The position numbers and the translations under genes were made by a program. This document shows, piece by piece, positions 50,884 to 59,671 of a stretch of 64,000 nucleotides of DNA. Each line of letters opens with the position of its first letter. Positions within the stretch are counted from its first letter, which is position 1. This DNA comes from Flagellimonas sp. CMM7 (GTDB lineage Bacteria; Bacteroidota; Bacteroidia; Flavobacteriales; Flavobacteriaceae), in the NCBI RefSeq assembly GCF_021390195.1, contig NZ_CP090003.1, positions 248,001 to 312,000 of the forward strand, given 5' to 3'. The notes below the pieces were generated by a model, which was not told where the DNA came from, did no database searches, and saw only the letters and a list, made by a program, of their open reading frames with translations.

Positions 50884-51601
50884 GTTTTTAAAACAATCGG
50901 CTTTAACTACAAGTATACTATTATTTTTTCTGGTCTCCTGCGGAGATTCTCCTAAAAAAAGTAATGTCGCAACTGAAGAAACCGCTGTAAAGTTAGATTC
51001 TGTCCCTAAAGAAGCTATTGCCCAAGAAGTGGAGCCTGAGGAAGAAGAAGCATTTGTTCTGAATGAAGAAAATGCTATTGATTTCTTTTTTAACTATGCA
51101 AAAGATTTAACGGAGGACAAAGTGAAGTTGACCACCAGTATGGGAAGCTTTACGGTACAACTCTATGATAACGTGCCGTACCACAAGGCAAATTTTATTT
51201 ATTTAACCCGAATGGGGTATTTTGATAATACCCAATTCCACCGTATAGTTAAAAACTTCATCATTCAAGGTGGAAACTCCGATGATAAAGAAACCCCAAG
51301 AAAAAGAAGGGCCATTGGAAGGTATCTTCTTCCGCCAGATGCAAAAAAAGGATACAAACACCATAGAGGTGTTATTTCAATGCCGAGCAGTGAAAGGGAC
51401 AATCCACATAAATTGGCTTCACCCTATGAGTTTTTCATTGTAGTGAGCAAACCAGGTTCTTATCACCTAGATGGTGCCTACACTCCTTTTGGAAAGGTCA
51501 TCAACGGAATGGATGTTGTAGATGCAATTAGTAATGTTGAAGTTGGAGATGGTGATTGGCCGTGGAAAAACGTATATATACTTAAAGCCGAAGTACTGTA
51601 A
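50882..51601 (+). CDS. Cyclophilin-type peptidylprolyl isomerase, lipoprotein
   Basis: 239 residues from the ATG at 50882; a TTG at 50873 is in frame but less likely. The lipoprotein signal MFLKQSALTTSILLFFLVSC puts Cys at 20. An acidic linker (about 30-75) leads to the cyclophilin domain (YDNVPYHKANFIYLTRMGYF, FHRIVKNFIIQGG, FFIVVSKPGSYHLDGAYTPFGKVINGMDVVD). It catalyses prolyl cis-trans isomerisation outside the cytosol. Its stop codon abuts the reversed stop of the TRIC-like gene. Confidence 0.88.
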   Translation: MFLKQSALTTSILLFFLVSCGDSPKKSNVATEETAVKLDSVPKEAIAQEVEPEEEEAFVLNEENAIDFFFNYAKDLTEDKVKLTTSMGSFTVQLYDNVPYHKANFIYLTRMGYFDNTQFHRIVKNFIIQGGNSDDKETPRKRRAIGRYLLPPDAKKGYKHHRGVISMPSSERDNPHKLASPYEFFIVVSKPGSYHLDGAYTPFGKVINGMDVVDAISNVEVGDGDWPWKNVYILKAEVL

Positions 51602-52213
51602 TTAGGCTTCTTTCTTATAAATGTTTGGCAATCGTATTCCCAATCTTACTGCTAAGATCCTTAGCATAATTACCACAAAAATTGCGGCCATATAAGCGTA
51701 ATTCTCTTCTATAGGAAGCTGGGTGAACAAAAAATAGCTGGCACCGCCCAAAATACATGCAGTAGCGTAAATTTCTTTTCTGAAGATAACCGGTATTTCA
51801 TTACAAAGAATATCCCTAAGCACCCCTCCAAAGCTAGCTGTCATAGTACCAAGAGCAATGCACATAATTGGTGAAAGCTCTGCTTGCAGCCCTTTTTCTA
51901 TACCTAGCATTGTATACAGGCCAATACCAATGGTATCAAACAAAAACAATGATTTTCTAAGGTATTTTAATTGATTGACGAAAATAACGGCAAAAACAAC
52001 AGTTATTGCAATCGTTGAAACATAGGTCAAATCACGCATCCAAACAACGGGGGTGTTCCCAATAAGCAAATCACGTAAAGTTCCACCTCCTATTGCGGTT
52101 ACAAAAGCAATGATAAGCACTCCAAACAGATCCAAGCGTTTTTCCATTGCAACCAAAACCCCAGAGATGGCAAAGGCCACTGTTCCTAAAATATCTATGG
52201 ATTGGTAAAACAT
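51602..52213 (-). CDS. UPF0126/TRIC-type channel protein
   Basis: 203 residues with seven membrane helices, in two repeats of three (GVLVAMEKRLDLFGVLIIAF and MLGIEKGLQAELSPIMCIAL begin the two repeats; each holds a GG.LRD motif: GGGTLRDLL and GGVLRDIL). This is the UPF0126 (YadS/YicG) family; relatives of the eukaryotic trimeric intracellular cation channels, which conduct K+ when expressed. Start ATG at 52213; the gene follows RDD by 2 bases in the same direction. Confidence 0.85.
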   Translation of the reverse strand: MFYQSIDILGTVAFAISGVLVAMEKRLDLFGVLIIAFVTAIGGGTLRDLLIGNTPVVWMRDLTYVSTIAITVVFAVIFVNQLKYLRKSLFLFDTIGIGLYTMLGIEKGLQAELSPIMCIALGTMTASFGGVLRDILCNEIPVIFRKEIYATACILGGASYFLFTQLPIEENYAYMAAIFVVIMLRILAVRLGIRLPNIYKKEA

Positions 52214-52215
52214 AG

Positions 52216-52941
52216 TTACAAGTTTTGGGTATAATAATTATAATCCTTCAATACAGTATCTAGAAATTGTACATCATACAAAGTGGAGTTCGTATTTAAA
52301 ATGCTTTCAACCTTAACCCTTAACGCAGTAAGTGTTTTAAAATCATTGCTTTTTCTAGCAATTCGGAAAGTATCTTTTATAAGTCTTACGTCTTTATCCG
52401 TAAGCAGGGTGACATTGGTAAATTGGGGAACATACTCTTCATGAACCTCTTCTAAAATGGTATGGGATACTTTTGTTTTGTTTTTGGTACTTATTACCAC
52501 TGTTCCAGCTGCGGCATCTCCCACGCGTTGTCTTTTTTCAGAAAAAAGTATTGATAGTATTCCTATTGAACCTAAAAATATCCAAATATCCACCAAGCGC
52601 AACATCCATCTAACCAAATAATTACTCCAGTGTACCGGTGTGCCATCCAACCGAACGACCCGCATCTTCAGTAACATTTTGCCAACTGTTCTGCCATTAA
52701 AAATACTGTGCATTAAAAGCGAGTAGAACATGGCCGGTAAAAAAATCAAAGCAGCCAGACCCCTTTGAGTCCAGGTGTCTTCATAGATATACCCAATGGC
52801 ATTGCTCAAAACACTGACCAAATATGCGAACATGTACAATATGAGGCCATCAATCAAAAATGCAACGATTCTTTCTCCAATACTTACAATTTTATAATCT
52901 AGGTTAACATTTTGCGTTGTATTGATTTGGAGGTTACCCAT
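52216..52941 (-). CDS. RDD family membrane protein
   Basis: 241 residues. RDD-domain core about 15-150: VSIGERIVAFLIDGLILYMFAYLV, FNGRTVGKMLLKMRVVRLDG and WSNYLVRWMLRLVDIW, with the conserved Arg and Asp residues. The C-terminal cytoplasmic part (150-241) is helical. The role of RDD proteins is unclear (some are linked to Na+/H+ exchange). It is divergent from the SpoIIM gene at 52977 across 35 bases; in flavobacteria these two commonly face each other, so it may belong functionally to the same system. Confidence 0.85.
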   Translation of the reverse strand: MGNLQINTTQNVNLDYKIVSIGERIVAFLIDGLILYMFAYLVSVLSNAIGYIYEDTWTQRGLAALIFLPAMFYSLLMHSIFNGRTVGKMLLKMRVVRLDGTPVHWSNYLVRWMLRLVDIWIFLGSIGILSILFSEKRQRVGDAAAGTVVISTKNKTKVSHTILEEVHEEYVPQFTNVTLLTDKDVRLIKDTFRIARKSNDFKTLTALRVKVESILNTNSTLYDVQFLDTVLKDYNYYTQNL

Positions 52942-52976
52942 ATAACAGTAATTTTAGCTTTACGAATCTCTTATTT

Positions 52977-53951
52977 ATGCGCGAAGCAGCCTTTGTAAAA
53001 CAAAATAAGGAAAAATGGATAGCATTTGAAAAAGCTATCGCACTTAGTTCCAAAACCAATCCAGATATTTTAGTAGATGGCTATATTCAACTTACAAATG
53101 ACTTGGCATATGCACAAACGTATTACGAGGAAAGTAAGACTTTATTGTATTTAAATTCTTTAGCGTCTCAGGCCCATCAGAAGATTTATAAGAACAAAAA
53201 GGAAACGGGCAACAGAATAATCAACTTCTGGGCGCATGAGTTTCCGTTGTTCTTTAAACAATATCACAGCACATTGGGCATTGCTTTTTTAATCTTCTTT
53301 TTAGCCTCTGCCATAGGATGCATTTCAGCATTAAATGATTCTACTTTTGTTCGTCTGATATTAGGAGACGGTTATGTCAATGAAACCCTTAACAACATTG
53401 CAAAAGGTGAACCAACCGCTATTTATAAAAGTGGAAGTGAGATTGGAACTTTTCTCGGCATTACGATCAACAACATAAGGGTTGCGTTTTTAGCATTTGC
53501 TTTTGGCGTGATTACGAGCATTGGAACTATTTATATTCTTTTTAGTAATGGAGTTATGTTGGGAGCATTCATTACATTTTTTTATACCAAAGACGTTTTT
53601 TTTGAAGCAAACAAGCAGATATGGCTGCATGGTACCATAGAAATATCAGTAATTATAATTGCAGGCTGTGCAGGGCTTATTATGGGAAATAGTATTTTGT
53701 TTCCGAAAACATTTTCTAGGCGTGTTTCCTTTATGAAAGGCGCAAAAGATGGACTGAAAGTGGTGGTAAGTACAATTCCCTTTTTTATTATTGCAGGGTT
53801 TATTGAAGGGTTTATTACACGCTACTCCAGCATGCCAAATTGGTTAGCTTTTGCAATAATTGGCTTGTCGTTATTGTTAATAGTATTCTACTATATCATT
53901 TATCCTATTTTAGCAAACAGATTATATGAAAGACAAATACATAGAACTTAG
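52977..53951 (+). CDS. SpoIIM/DUF95-family membrane protein
   Basis: 324 residues. A long N-terminal helical part (about 1-100, MREAAFVKQNKEKWIAFEKA, a cytoplasmic stalk) precedes about seven helices of the stage II sporulation protein M fold (FLGITINNIRVAFLAFAFG and GTIYILFSNGVMLGAFI). The organism is not a spore former, so the name is inherited only. It is the first gene of a six-gene operon whose members overlap or nearly touch: SpoIIM, a membrane protein, DUF4129, DUF4350, MoxR and DUF58. It overlaps the next gene by 26 bases. Confidence 0.85.
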   Translation: MREAAFVKQNKEKWIAFEKAIALSSKTNPDILVDGYIQLTNDLAYAQTYYEESKTLLYLNSLASQAHQKIYKNKKETGNRIINFWAHEFPLFFKQYHSTLGIAFLIFFLASAIGCISALNDSTFVRLILGDGYVNETLNNIAKGEPTAIYKSGSEIGTFLGITINNIRVAFLAFAFGVITSIGTIYILFSNGVMLGAFITFFYTKDVFFEANKQIWLHGTIEISVIIIAGCAGLIMGNSILFPKTFSRRVSFMKGAKDGLKVVVSTIPFFIIAGFIEGFITRYSSMPNWLAFAIIGLSLLLIVFYYIIYPILANRLYERQIHRT

Positions 53952-54864
53952 AGTAAACCATGACTTTGGTGATATTCTGACCACTTACTTTGATTTTTTA
54001 AAACAAAACATAAAGAAATTCACCAATGTATTTATTAGTTATAATGGGGTTTTTCTAATAGGACTACTTATTACAAGTTACTTATTGGTTTCTGGTTTTA
54101 TAGGACTTATCGCCGAAGAAGGTGGTTTTTCTGGCAGTGGATTAGGACAAAGTAATGAAGAGGCCTACTGGATCTATATTGTTACGGGTGGTATCCTGTT
54201 TTTTGTGATTTTACTTTTGGTAGCGGGCTTAAACTTTAGTTTAAGTTCATCCTATTTAGTGCAGTATGAAAAAACCAAAGGGCTAAACTTTGATAAAAAA
54301 GATGTCTGGAATCTTACAAAAAGTAAGTTTGGCAATACAGTGGTTTTTATCTTAATGCTTATTCCAATTTACCTGGTGTTTTTTGTGGTAGTATTAATTA
54401 CCGCTTTTATTCCGTTGATAGGGTTGTTTGCCCAATACATTCTTCAGTTTTCCTTAGCGGCATGGATTGGGGTTTCCTTTTTCAGTATGTTAGAACAGAA
54501 CAAAGGAGTAACCGAAGCATTTGGAGAGGGTTGGAATCTGGTCAGCAAAAACTTTTGGAAATCTGTTGGGGTAAATTTTATTCTTGGTTTGCTCAATGGG
54601 TTACTTATGTTCATCGTCTTGTTGATTCCCGGAATAATCTTAGGGGTTTATACTTTTCACGTGATTGAAAATAGTGTTGATGTTGGTGCTTCTGTAGTAT
54701 CTACTGTTGTATATACACTAGGGCTTTGCTTAATATTGATTTTATCAGTCTATGCGCAATGCCTTGCCCAAATTGTAAATGGCATTCTTTTTTATACCCT
54801 ACATGAGAAAACCTATAACGTAAACACAAGAAGTAAAATAGAGCAAATAGGACAATCCAACTAG
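53926..54864 (+). CDS. Polytopic membrane protein of the SpoIIM-MoxR operon
   Basis: 312 residues with about six membrane helices (VFLIGLLITSYLLVSGFIGL, GGILFFVILLLVAGLNFSL, VFILMLIPIYLVFFVVVLIT, WKSVGVNFILGLLNGLLMFI, VVYTLGLCLILILSVYAQ and others). No family function is recognised; similar glycerophosphoryl-diester-type or DUF4013-like helix bundles occur in these operons. It overlaps the SpoIIM gene by 26 bases and its TAG shares a base with the GTG start of the next gene. Confidence 0.7.
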   Translation: MKDKYIELRVNHDFGDILTTYFDFLKQNIKKFTNVFISYNGVFLIGLLITSYLLVSGFIGLIAEEGGFSGSGLGQSNEEAYWIYIVTGGILFFVILLLVAGLNFSLSSSYLVQYEKTKGLNFDKKDVWNLTKSKFGNTVVFILMLIPIYLVFFVVVLITAFIPLIGLFAQYILQFSLAAWIGVSFFSMLEQNKGVTEAFGEGWNLVSKNFWKSVGVNFILGLLNGLLMFIVLLIPGIILGVYTFHVIENSVDVGASVVSTVVYTLGLCLILILSVYAQCLAQIVNGILFYTLHEKTYNVNTRSKIEQIGQSN

Positions 54865-55583
54865 TGATAAGAAACATCACATATTTATTTTCTTTTTTGT
54901 GGGCATCCTTTACATTCTCCCAAAATGATTCTATACCCATTCCTATAGATGAAAATTCCGTGATTCAAGAACGCAGAATTTATGAGAACCTAAAAGAGAA
55001 GTACCCTGGAGAAGAGTTTAATTATGACACGAACACCGGGGAATCTAAAAACCTGCTTGCCCGTTTTCTAAAATGGCTTTTTCAAGGCATTGGTGATGCC
55101 GTTGGAATCGATATACCCTATAATGTTCTCCAAATACTGGAATACGTTATTTATGGCTTAATGGGGCTATTGGTCATCTACCTTTTAGTAAGGATATTCA
55201 TTAATGAAAAATTTAATTCCATATTCTCCAAAAAGGCAAAAGCCATAATAGACATTGACCTCTCTGAGCAACATATTGAAATCATAGACTTGGATGCTTT
55301 GATGAATGCTGCCCTAAAAAATAAAGATTACCGACTAGCTGTGCGGTATCAATACCTAAAGATCTTAAAACTATTATCACAGAAGGAAATCATTGAATGG
55401 CATTTTGATAAAACCAATGCAGATTATGAGCAAGAAATTAGTGGGTCTAAGTTAAAAAAGGACTTTAAAAAAGTCTCATACCTGTATGAATACATATGGT
55501 ATGGTGAGCAAATTATTAACGAGACTGATTATACAAATGCCAGTTTTAGATTTACTCAATTAAACAACTCAATATCGCAGTAG
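54864..55583 (+). CDS. DUF4129 domain protein
   Basis: 239 residues from a GTG start that overlaps the preceding TAG by one base. A signal peptide (ITYLFSFLWASFTFS, about 5-19), a membrane helix (VLQILEYVIYGLMGLLVIYLLV, about 83-104) and a C-terminal DUF4129 domain (IDLDALMNAALKNKDYRLAV, LKILKLLSQKEIIEW, YLYEYIWYGEQIINETDY). The DUF4129 domain is often found beside MoxR and DUF58 proteins in transglutaminase-like systems; its exact role is not known. Confidence 0.8.
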   Translation: MIRNITYLFSFLWASFTFSQNDSIPIPIDENSVIQERRIYENLKEKYPGEEFNYDTNTGESKNLLARFLKWLFQGIGDAVGIDIPYNVLQILEYVIYGLMGLLVIYLLVRIFINEKFNSIFSKKAKAIIDIDLSEQHIEIIDLDALMNAALKNKDYRLAVRYQYLKILKLLSQKEIIEWHFDKTNADYEQEISGSKLKKDFKKVSYLYEYIWYGEQIINETDYTNASFRFTQLNNSISQ

Positions 55584-55588
55584 CAGTA

Positions 55589-56800
55589 ATGGATAAGAAA
55601 TCTAAAATAATACTGGTTATCTTTTCCCTTGTGATCATAGGTATTATTATAACGGAAATTGTAAGGCCCAAACCAATTAATTGGAGGCCTTCCTATACCG
55701 CATCTTCCAAAATACCCTTTGGCTGCTATGTTCTTTACAATGAACTATCCTCCATTTTTGATAATAGTAATATTGATACCGTTGAAGAAAGTGTTTATGA
55801 TGTGCTAGTGGACAGAGATAAATCAATTGGGTCCAATTACATATTTATCAACGAGTACATTGATTTAGACAAACAAGAGACCAATCAAATGTTGGATTAT
55901 GTAAGTGATGGAAATACAATTTTCATTTCTGCTGCGGGTTTTGGAGGTTACCTAGCCGATACACTAAACATCAGCATAGAGTCAGATTATAATTTAAAAG
56001 AAGGTTCAACCAAATTAAGTTTGACGCACAAAAAATTCCAATCCGAAAAATTTGATCTCTCTCGCGGAATTTACAATTCTCATTTTACAAGCGTTGATTC
56101 AACAAATACCACAATTTTAGGACATATAACATATCTAAAAGAGGACTTTATCGACGACAAACCTCCTCAGAAATTTAGAAGAGCCAACTTTATTAAAACC
56201 AAATTTGGAGATGGCCATTTCATTTTAAACACAACTCCCCAAGCGTATTCCAATTTCTATATGCTCAAAGGAAATCAGGATTATGTTTCCCATACCTTTT
56301 CTTACTTAGAAGACAAGGATGTTTTATACTGGGATAATTATAAAAAAGCTGGACGTGCCGTCATCAATTCGCCAATGCGTTTTGTTTTAAATCAACCAGC
56401 ACTTAAATGGGGGTATTATTTAATGATTACGGGAGTTTTGCTTTTTGTCTTCTTTAAAAGTAAAAGGGAACAACGAATTATTCCCGTGATAGAACCTTTG
56501 AAAAACTCCTCTGTTGAATTTGCCCAAGCCGTGGGCTCGTTATATAATCAAAACAAAGATTTCACAGATTTGATCAATAAAAAACTCAACTATTTTCTAG
56601 AATACATCAGAAGTCATTTTCATATTGATACTTCAATATTGAATGAAAAAACGATTCAGGTATTGGCGTCTAAATCTGGCAAAGGAATGGAAGAGACCAA
56701 AAACTTGATAGAGTTCGTCACCAAATTAAAAAACAAGACAACGCACAACGAGCAAGATAGCATTGAACTTAATAAAAAAATAACTGCCTTTAAGCAATAA
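55589..56800 (+). CDS. DUF4350 domain protein
   Basis: 403 residues. Two membrane segments bound the extracytoplasmic part: ILVIFSLVIIGIIITEIV (about 8-25) and WGYYLMITGVLLFVFF (about 272-287). The DUF4350 domain (about 35-225) has the Rossmann-like GFGGYLADTL area. The cytoplasmic C-terminal tail (about 300-403) is helical. It follows DUF4129 by 5 bases and precedes moxR by 4. As with its neighbours, no biochemical function is established. Confidence 0.8.
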   Translation: MDKKSKIILVIFSLVIIGIIITEIVRPKPINWRPSYTASSKIPFGCYVLYNELSSIFDNSNIDTVEESVYDVLVDRDKSIGSNYIFINEYIDLDKQETNQMLDYVSDGNTIFISAAGFGGYLADTLNISIESDYNLKEGSTKLSLTHKKFQSEKFDLSRGIYNSHFTSVDSTNTTILGHITYLKEDFIDDKPPQKFRRANFIKTKFGDGHFILNTTPQAYSNFYMLKGNQDYVSHTFSYLEDKDVLYWDNYKKAGRAVINSPMRFVLNQPALKWGYYLMITGVLLFVFFKSKREQRIIPVIEPLKNSSVEFAQAVGSLYNQNKDFTDLINKKLNYFLEYIRSHFHIDTSILNEKTIQVLASKSGKGMEETKNLIEFVTKLKNKTTHNEQDSIELNKKITAFKQ

Positions 56801-56804
56801 TAGC

Positions 56805-57803
56805 ATGGAAGATAAAGAACAACAAGAGGATTCGTTACAGTTTAATTCAAGAGTGGACCTGACCAAACTGCAGGAAGCCGTTACCCAAATAAAATCCGAA
56901 TTGGGCAAAGTAATCATTGGTCAACAAAATATGATTGAGTTGCTGATTATTTCAATTCTTTCCAATGGTCACTCCCTTATAGAAGGTGTTCCCGGTGTGG
57001 CTAAAACAGTTACCGCAAAACTATTGGCAAAAACAATGAATGTTGATTTTAGCCGTATTCAGTTTACGCCTGACCTAATGCCCAGTGATATTTTAGGAAC
57101 CTCCATTTTCAATGTAAAAACATCAGAGTTTGAATTTAAGAAAGGCCCATTATTTTCAAACATCATCTTAATTGATGAAATCAACCGTGCCCCAGCCAAG
57201 ACACAAGCGGCGTTATTTGAAGCCATGGCAGAAAGACAAATTACCATAGATGGCACAGAATACAATATGGAGCCTCCGTTTTTAGTGTTTGCCACCCAGA
57301 ACCCCATTGAGCAAGAAGGAACCTATAGACTGCCAGAAGCACAATTGGACCGTTTTCTTTTTAAAATTAAAGTTCACTACCCCACCCTTGAGGAAGAAGT
57401 GGAAATTCTAGAAAGAAAACATGAGCAGAAGAATTCCCAAGTAGAACAATTGATTACTTCTGTATTATCAGCAAAGCAAATTGCAGAATATCAGAATACC
57501 ATAAAAGAGATTATTGTAGAAAAAAATCTAATAAAGTATATAGCTTCTATAATTGATAATACAAGAACCAATGCCAATCTCTATCTTGGAGCATCACCAA
57601 GAGCCTCAATTGCAATCATGGATGCCTCTAAAGCATTGGCAGCTATAAACGGACGGGATTTTATTACCCCTGATGACATTAAAAAGGTGGCAACACCTAT
57701 TCTAGCACATAGGATTATTTTAACTCCGGAAAGAGAAATGGAAGGGCTCACGGCAGAACATATGGTTAAACAAATTATAGAGAGTATAGAAATCCCTAGA
57801 TAA
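56805..57803 (+). CDS. MoxR-family AAA+ ATPase
   Basis: 332 residues. Walker A GVPGVAKT (61-68), Walker B ILIDEINRAPAKTQ, sensor 1 FATQNP and arginine-finger region LPEAQLDRF. MoxR ATPases work as chaperones that assemble or activate enzyme complexes, often with a von Willebrand or DUF58 partner; here the DUF58 gene follows 12 bases later. An acidic N-terminal leader of about 16 residues precedes the domain. Confidence 0.92.
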   Translation: MEDKEQQEDSLQFNSRVDLTKLQEAVTQIKSELGKVIIGQQNMIELLIISILSNGHSLIEGVPGVAKTVTAKLLAKTMNVDFSRIQFTPDLMPSDILGTSIFNVKTSEFEFKKGPLFSNIILIDEINRAPAKTQAALFEAMAERQITIDGTEYNMEPPFLVFATQNPIEQEGTYRLPEAQLDRFLFKIKVHYPTLEEEVEILERKHEQKNSQVEQLITSVLSAKQIAEYQNTIKEIIVEKNLIKYIASIIDNTRTNANLYLGASPRASIAIMDASKALAAINGRDFITPDDIKKVATPILAHRIILTPEREMEGLTAEHMVKQIIESIEIPR

Positions 57804-57815
57804 ACAATTCCATCC

Positions 57816-59150
57816 TTGAAAAGACTGTTCAAACATGTTTACTTGCAAAAACGCTTTTTTATAGCGGTTACGGCTATTGTTTTTGGATTTTTGCTCTCTT
57901 ACATAGTAGAAGATATGTTTGGGGCTATAAAGGTTTTATTCTATGTATTTACACTCTTGTTTATAGTTGATGTTTTATTGCTGTTTGCATCAAAAGGTAA
58001 ATTGGAAGGTGAACGAATTTTGCCCGACAAACTCTCTAACGGAGATGATAATCCAGTCCACTTAGAAATAACGAACACCTATCTTTTTCAAGTTGACACC
58101 AGGATAATTGACGAGATACCATTTCAATTTCAAAAAAGAGATTTTGGTTTAACCAGTAAAATAAAAAGCGGCGGTAGCAAGAGCTATAGCTATATGCTCA
58201 GACCTACTGAACGTGGCGTTTATTCTTTTGGCAGCTTAAATTTATTTGCGATCTCCCCTATTGGTTTTCTTGCAAAAAAGTATGAATTCAATCTAGATCA
58301 AAAGGTTCCAGTCTACCCTTCTTTTCTTCAGCTTCAAAAGTATGACTTGATTGCTTTTACCAATCGTTTGCATGAATATGGGCTTAAAAAAATTAGGCGT
58401 ATTGGGCATACTATGGAGTTTGAACAAATTAAGGAATATGTGCAGGGAGATGATATTAGAAACATTAATTGGAAAGCAACAGCAAAGAGAAACCAATTGA
58501 TGGTCAATCAATATCAAGATGAAAAATCACAACCCATTTATTCTGTTATAGATAAGGGCAGGGTCATGAAAATGCCCTTTAACGAGCTAAGTCTTCTAGA
58601 TTATGCCATTAATGCTACGCTTGTCATTAGCAATATCGCATTAAAAAAACAGGATAAGGCCGGTATGTTTTCATTTAGTGATAAAATTGAAAACCGTGTT
58701 GTTGCAGAGCGCAGAAGCTCTCAAATGAATTTAATTTTGGAAACGCTATATAATTTAGAAACCAATTTTATTGAAACTGATTTTAGTAGATTATATATTG
58801 ACGTCAAAAGAAACCTAAACCAAAGAAGTCTTTTACTGCTCTACACAAATTTTGAAACACTTGATGCCCTTCATAGGCAATTGCCATATCTTCAAGCAAT
58901 TGCCAAACAACATCTATTGGTGGTAATCTTTTTTGAAAACACTGAACTGAACAAATTTGCTGGTAAAAAAGCGGAAACCGTTCATCAAATTTTTGAACAG
59001 ACCATTGCGGAAAAATTCATTTATGAGAAAAAGTTAATTGTAAACGAACTTAGAAAGTATGGTATACAAACTATTTTGACCAAACCAGAAAATTTGACCA
59101 TTAACACCATCAACAAATATCTGGAAATTAAGGCAAGAGGACTTATTTAG
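57816..59150 (+). CDS. DUF58 domain protein
   Basis: 444 residues from a TTG start (MKRLFKHVYLQKRFFIAVTA). Two membrane helices at the N-terminus (about 15-55), a beta region, and the DUF58 domain signature EYVQGDDIRNINWKATAKRN (about 207-226), with a vWA-like Rossmann part to the C-terminus. It is thought to be the substrate or partner of the MoxR ATPase. The last gene of the operon; the convergent YfiM-like gene begins 6 bases after its stop. Confidence 0.88.
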   Translation: MKRLFKHVYLQKRFFIAVTAIVFGFLLSYIVEDMFGAIKVLFYVFTLLFIVDVLLLFASKGKLEGERILPDKLSNGDDNPVHLEITNTYLFQVDTRIIDEIPFQFQKRDFGLTSKIKSGGSKSYSYMLRPTERGVYSFGSLNLFAISPIGFLAKKYEFNLDQKVPVYPSFLQLQKYDLIAFTNRLHEYGLKKIRRIGHTMEFEQIKEYVQGDDIRNINWKATAKRNQLMVNQYQDEKSQPIYSVIDKGRVMKMPFNELSLLDYAINATLVISNIALKKQDKAGMFSFSDKIENRVVAERRSSQMNLILETLYNLETNFIETDFSRLYIDVKRNLNQRSLLLLYTNFETLDALHRQLPYLQAIAKQHLLVVIFFENTELNKFAGKKAETVHQIFEQTIAEKFIYEKKLIVNELRKYGIQTILTKPENLTINTINKYLEIKARGLI

Positions 59151-59156
59151 GTGTTT

Positions 59157-59639
59157 TTAGGGAGAGAGATAACTTCTTAAGAAGGTTGAAGAAAGTCCAA
59201 ATGTAGTTAAGCTAGGTAGTTCTTCGTAATCGACCAACAGATTCTCGCTTACCACATTTACTTGAAAAACATCTGTTTCTATATGTTCTGTGGTAAAACT
59301 TCCCCTAAGCCGTTTATTTCGTTTTTTTGAAAAGACTTCAATTGCAACACCTACTGTAACACCACCTAAAATGGTAGCCAATAGGTCATCATTGTCCCAA
59401 CCATTATCTCGCTGGCCCGCATCCACCGTTTCCTTTGCCAAACCAATAAGTGTGCTTCCGGCCACGGCGCCTACAAATGTCCATACTCTATTTCCATCTG
59501 AAGCTTGCTTAGCAATACCTGCACCTGCCAGACCAAAAAGACTTCCACCTAAAAAGTGAAGTGCCTTATCACGTTCTATTTGACCATAGAGCTGCGATGC
59601 AAGTACAAATAATACTAATGTGGGGATTAGTTTTTTCAT
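59157..59639 (-). CDS. YfiM-like exported protein
   Basis: 160 residues with a signal peptide (MKKLIPTLVLFVLASQLYGQ, about 1-19). The block ERDKALHFLGGSLFGLAGAG followed by AKETVDAGQRDNGWDNDDLLA and LGGVTVGVAIE resembles YfiM/DUF2279 proteins. The histidine and acidic residues suggest a metal or membrane association; its function is unknown. The C-terminal 50 residues are specific to this protein. It converges with the DUF58 gene. Confidence 0.55.
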   Translation of the reverse strand: MKKLIPTLVLFVLASQLYGQIERDKALHFLGGSLFGLAGAGIAKQASDGNRVWTFVGAVAGSTLIGLAKETVDAGQRDNGWDNDDLLATILGGVTVGVAIEVFSKKRNKRLRGSFTTEHIETDVFQVNVVSENLLVDYEELPSLTTFGLSSTFLRSYLSP

Positions 59640-59671
59640 ATGCCCGATAAATGTAAAGAAAGTTGATTGTT

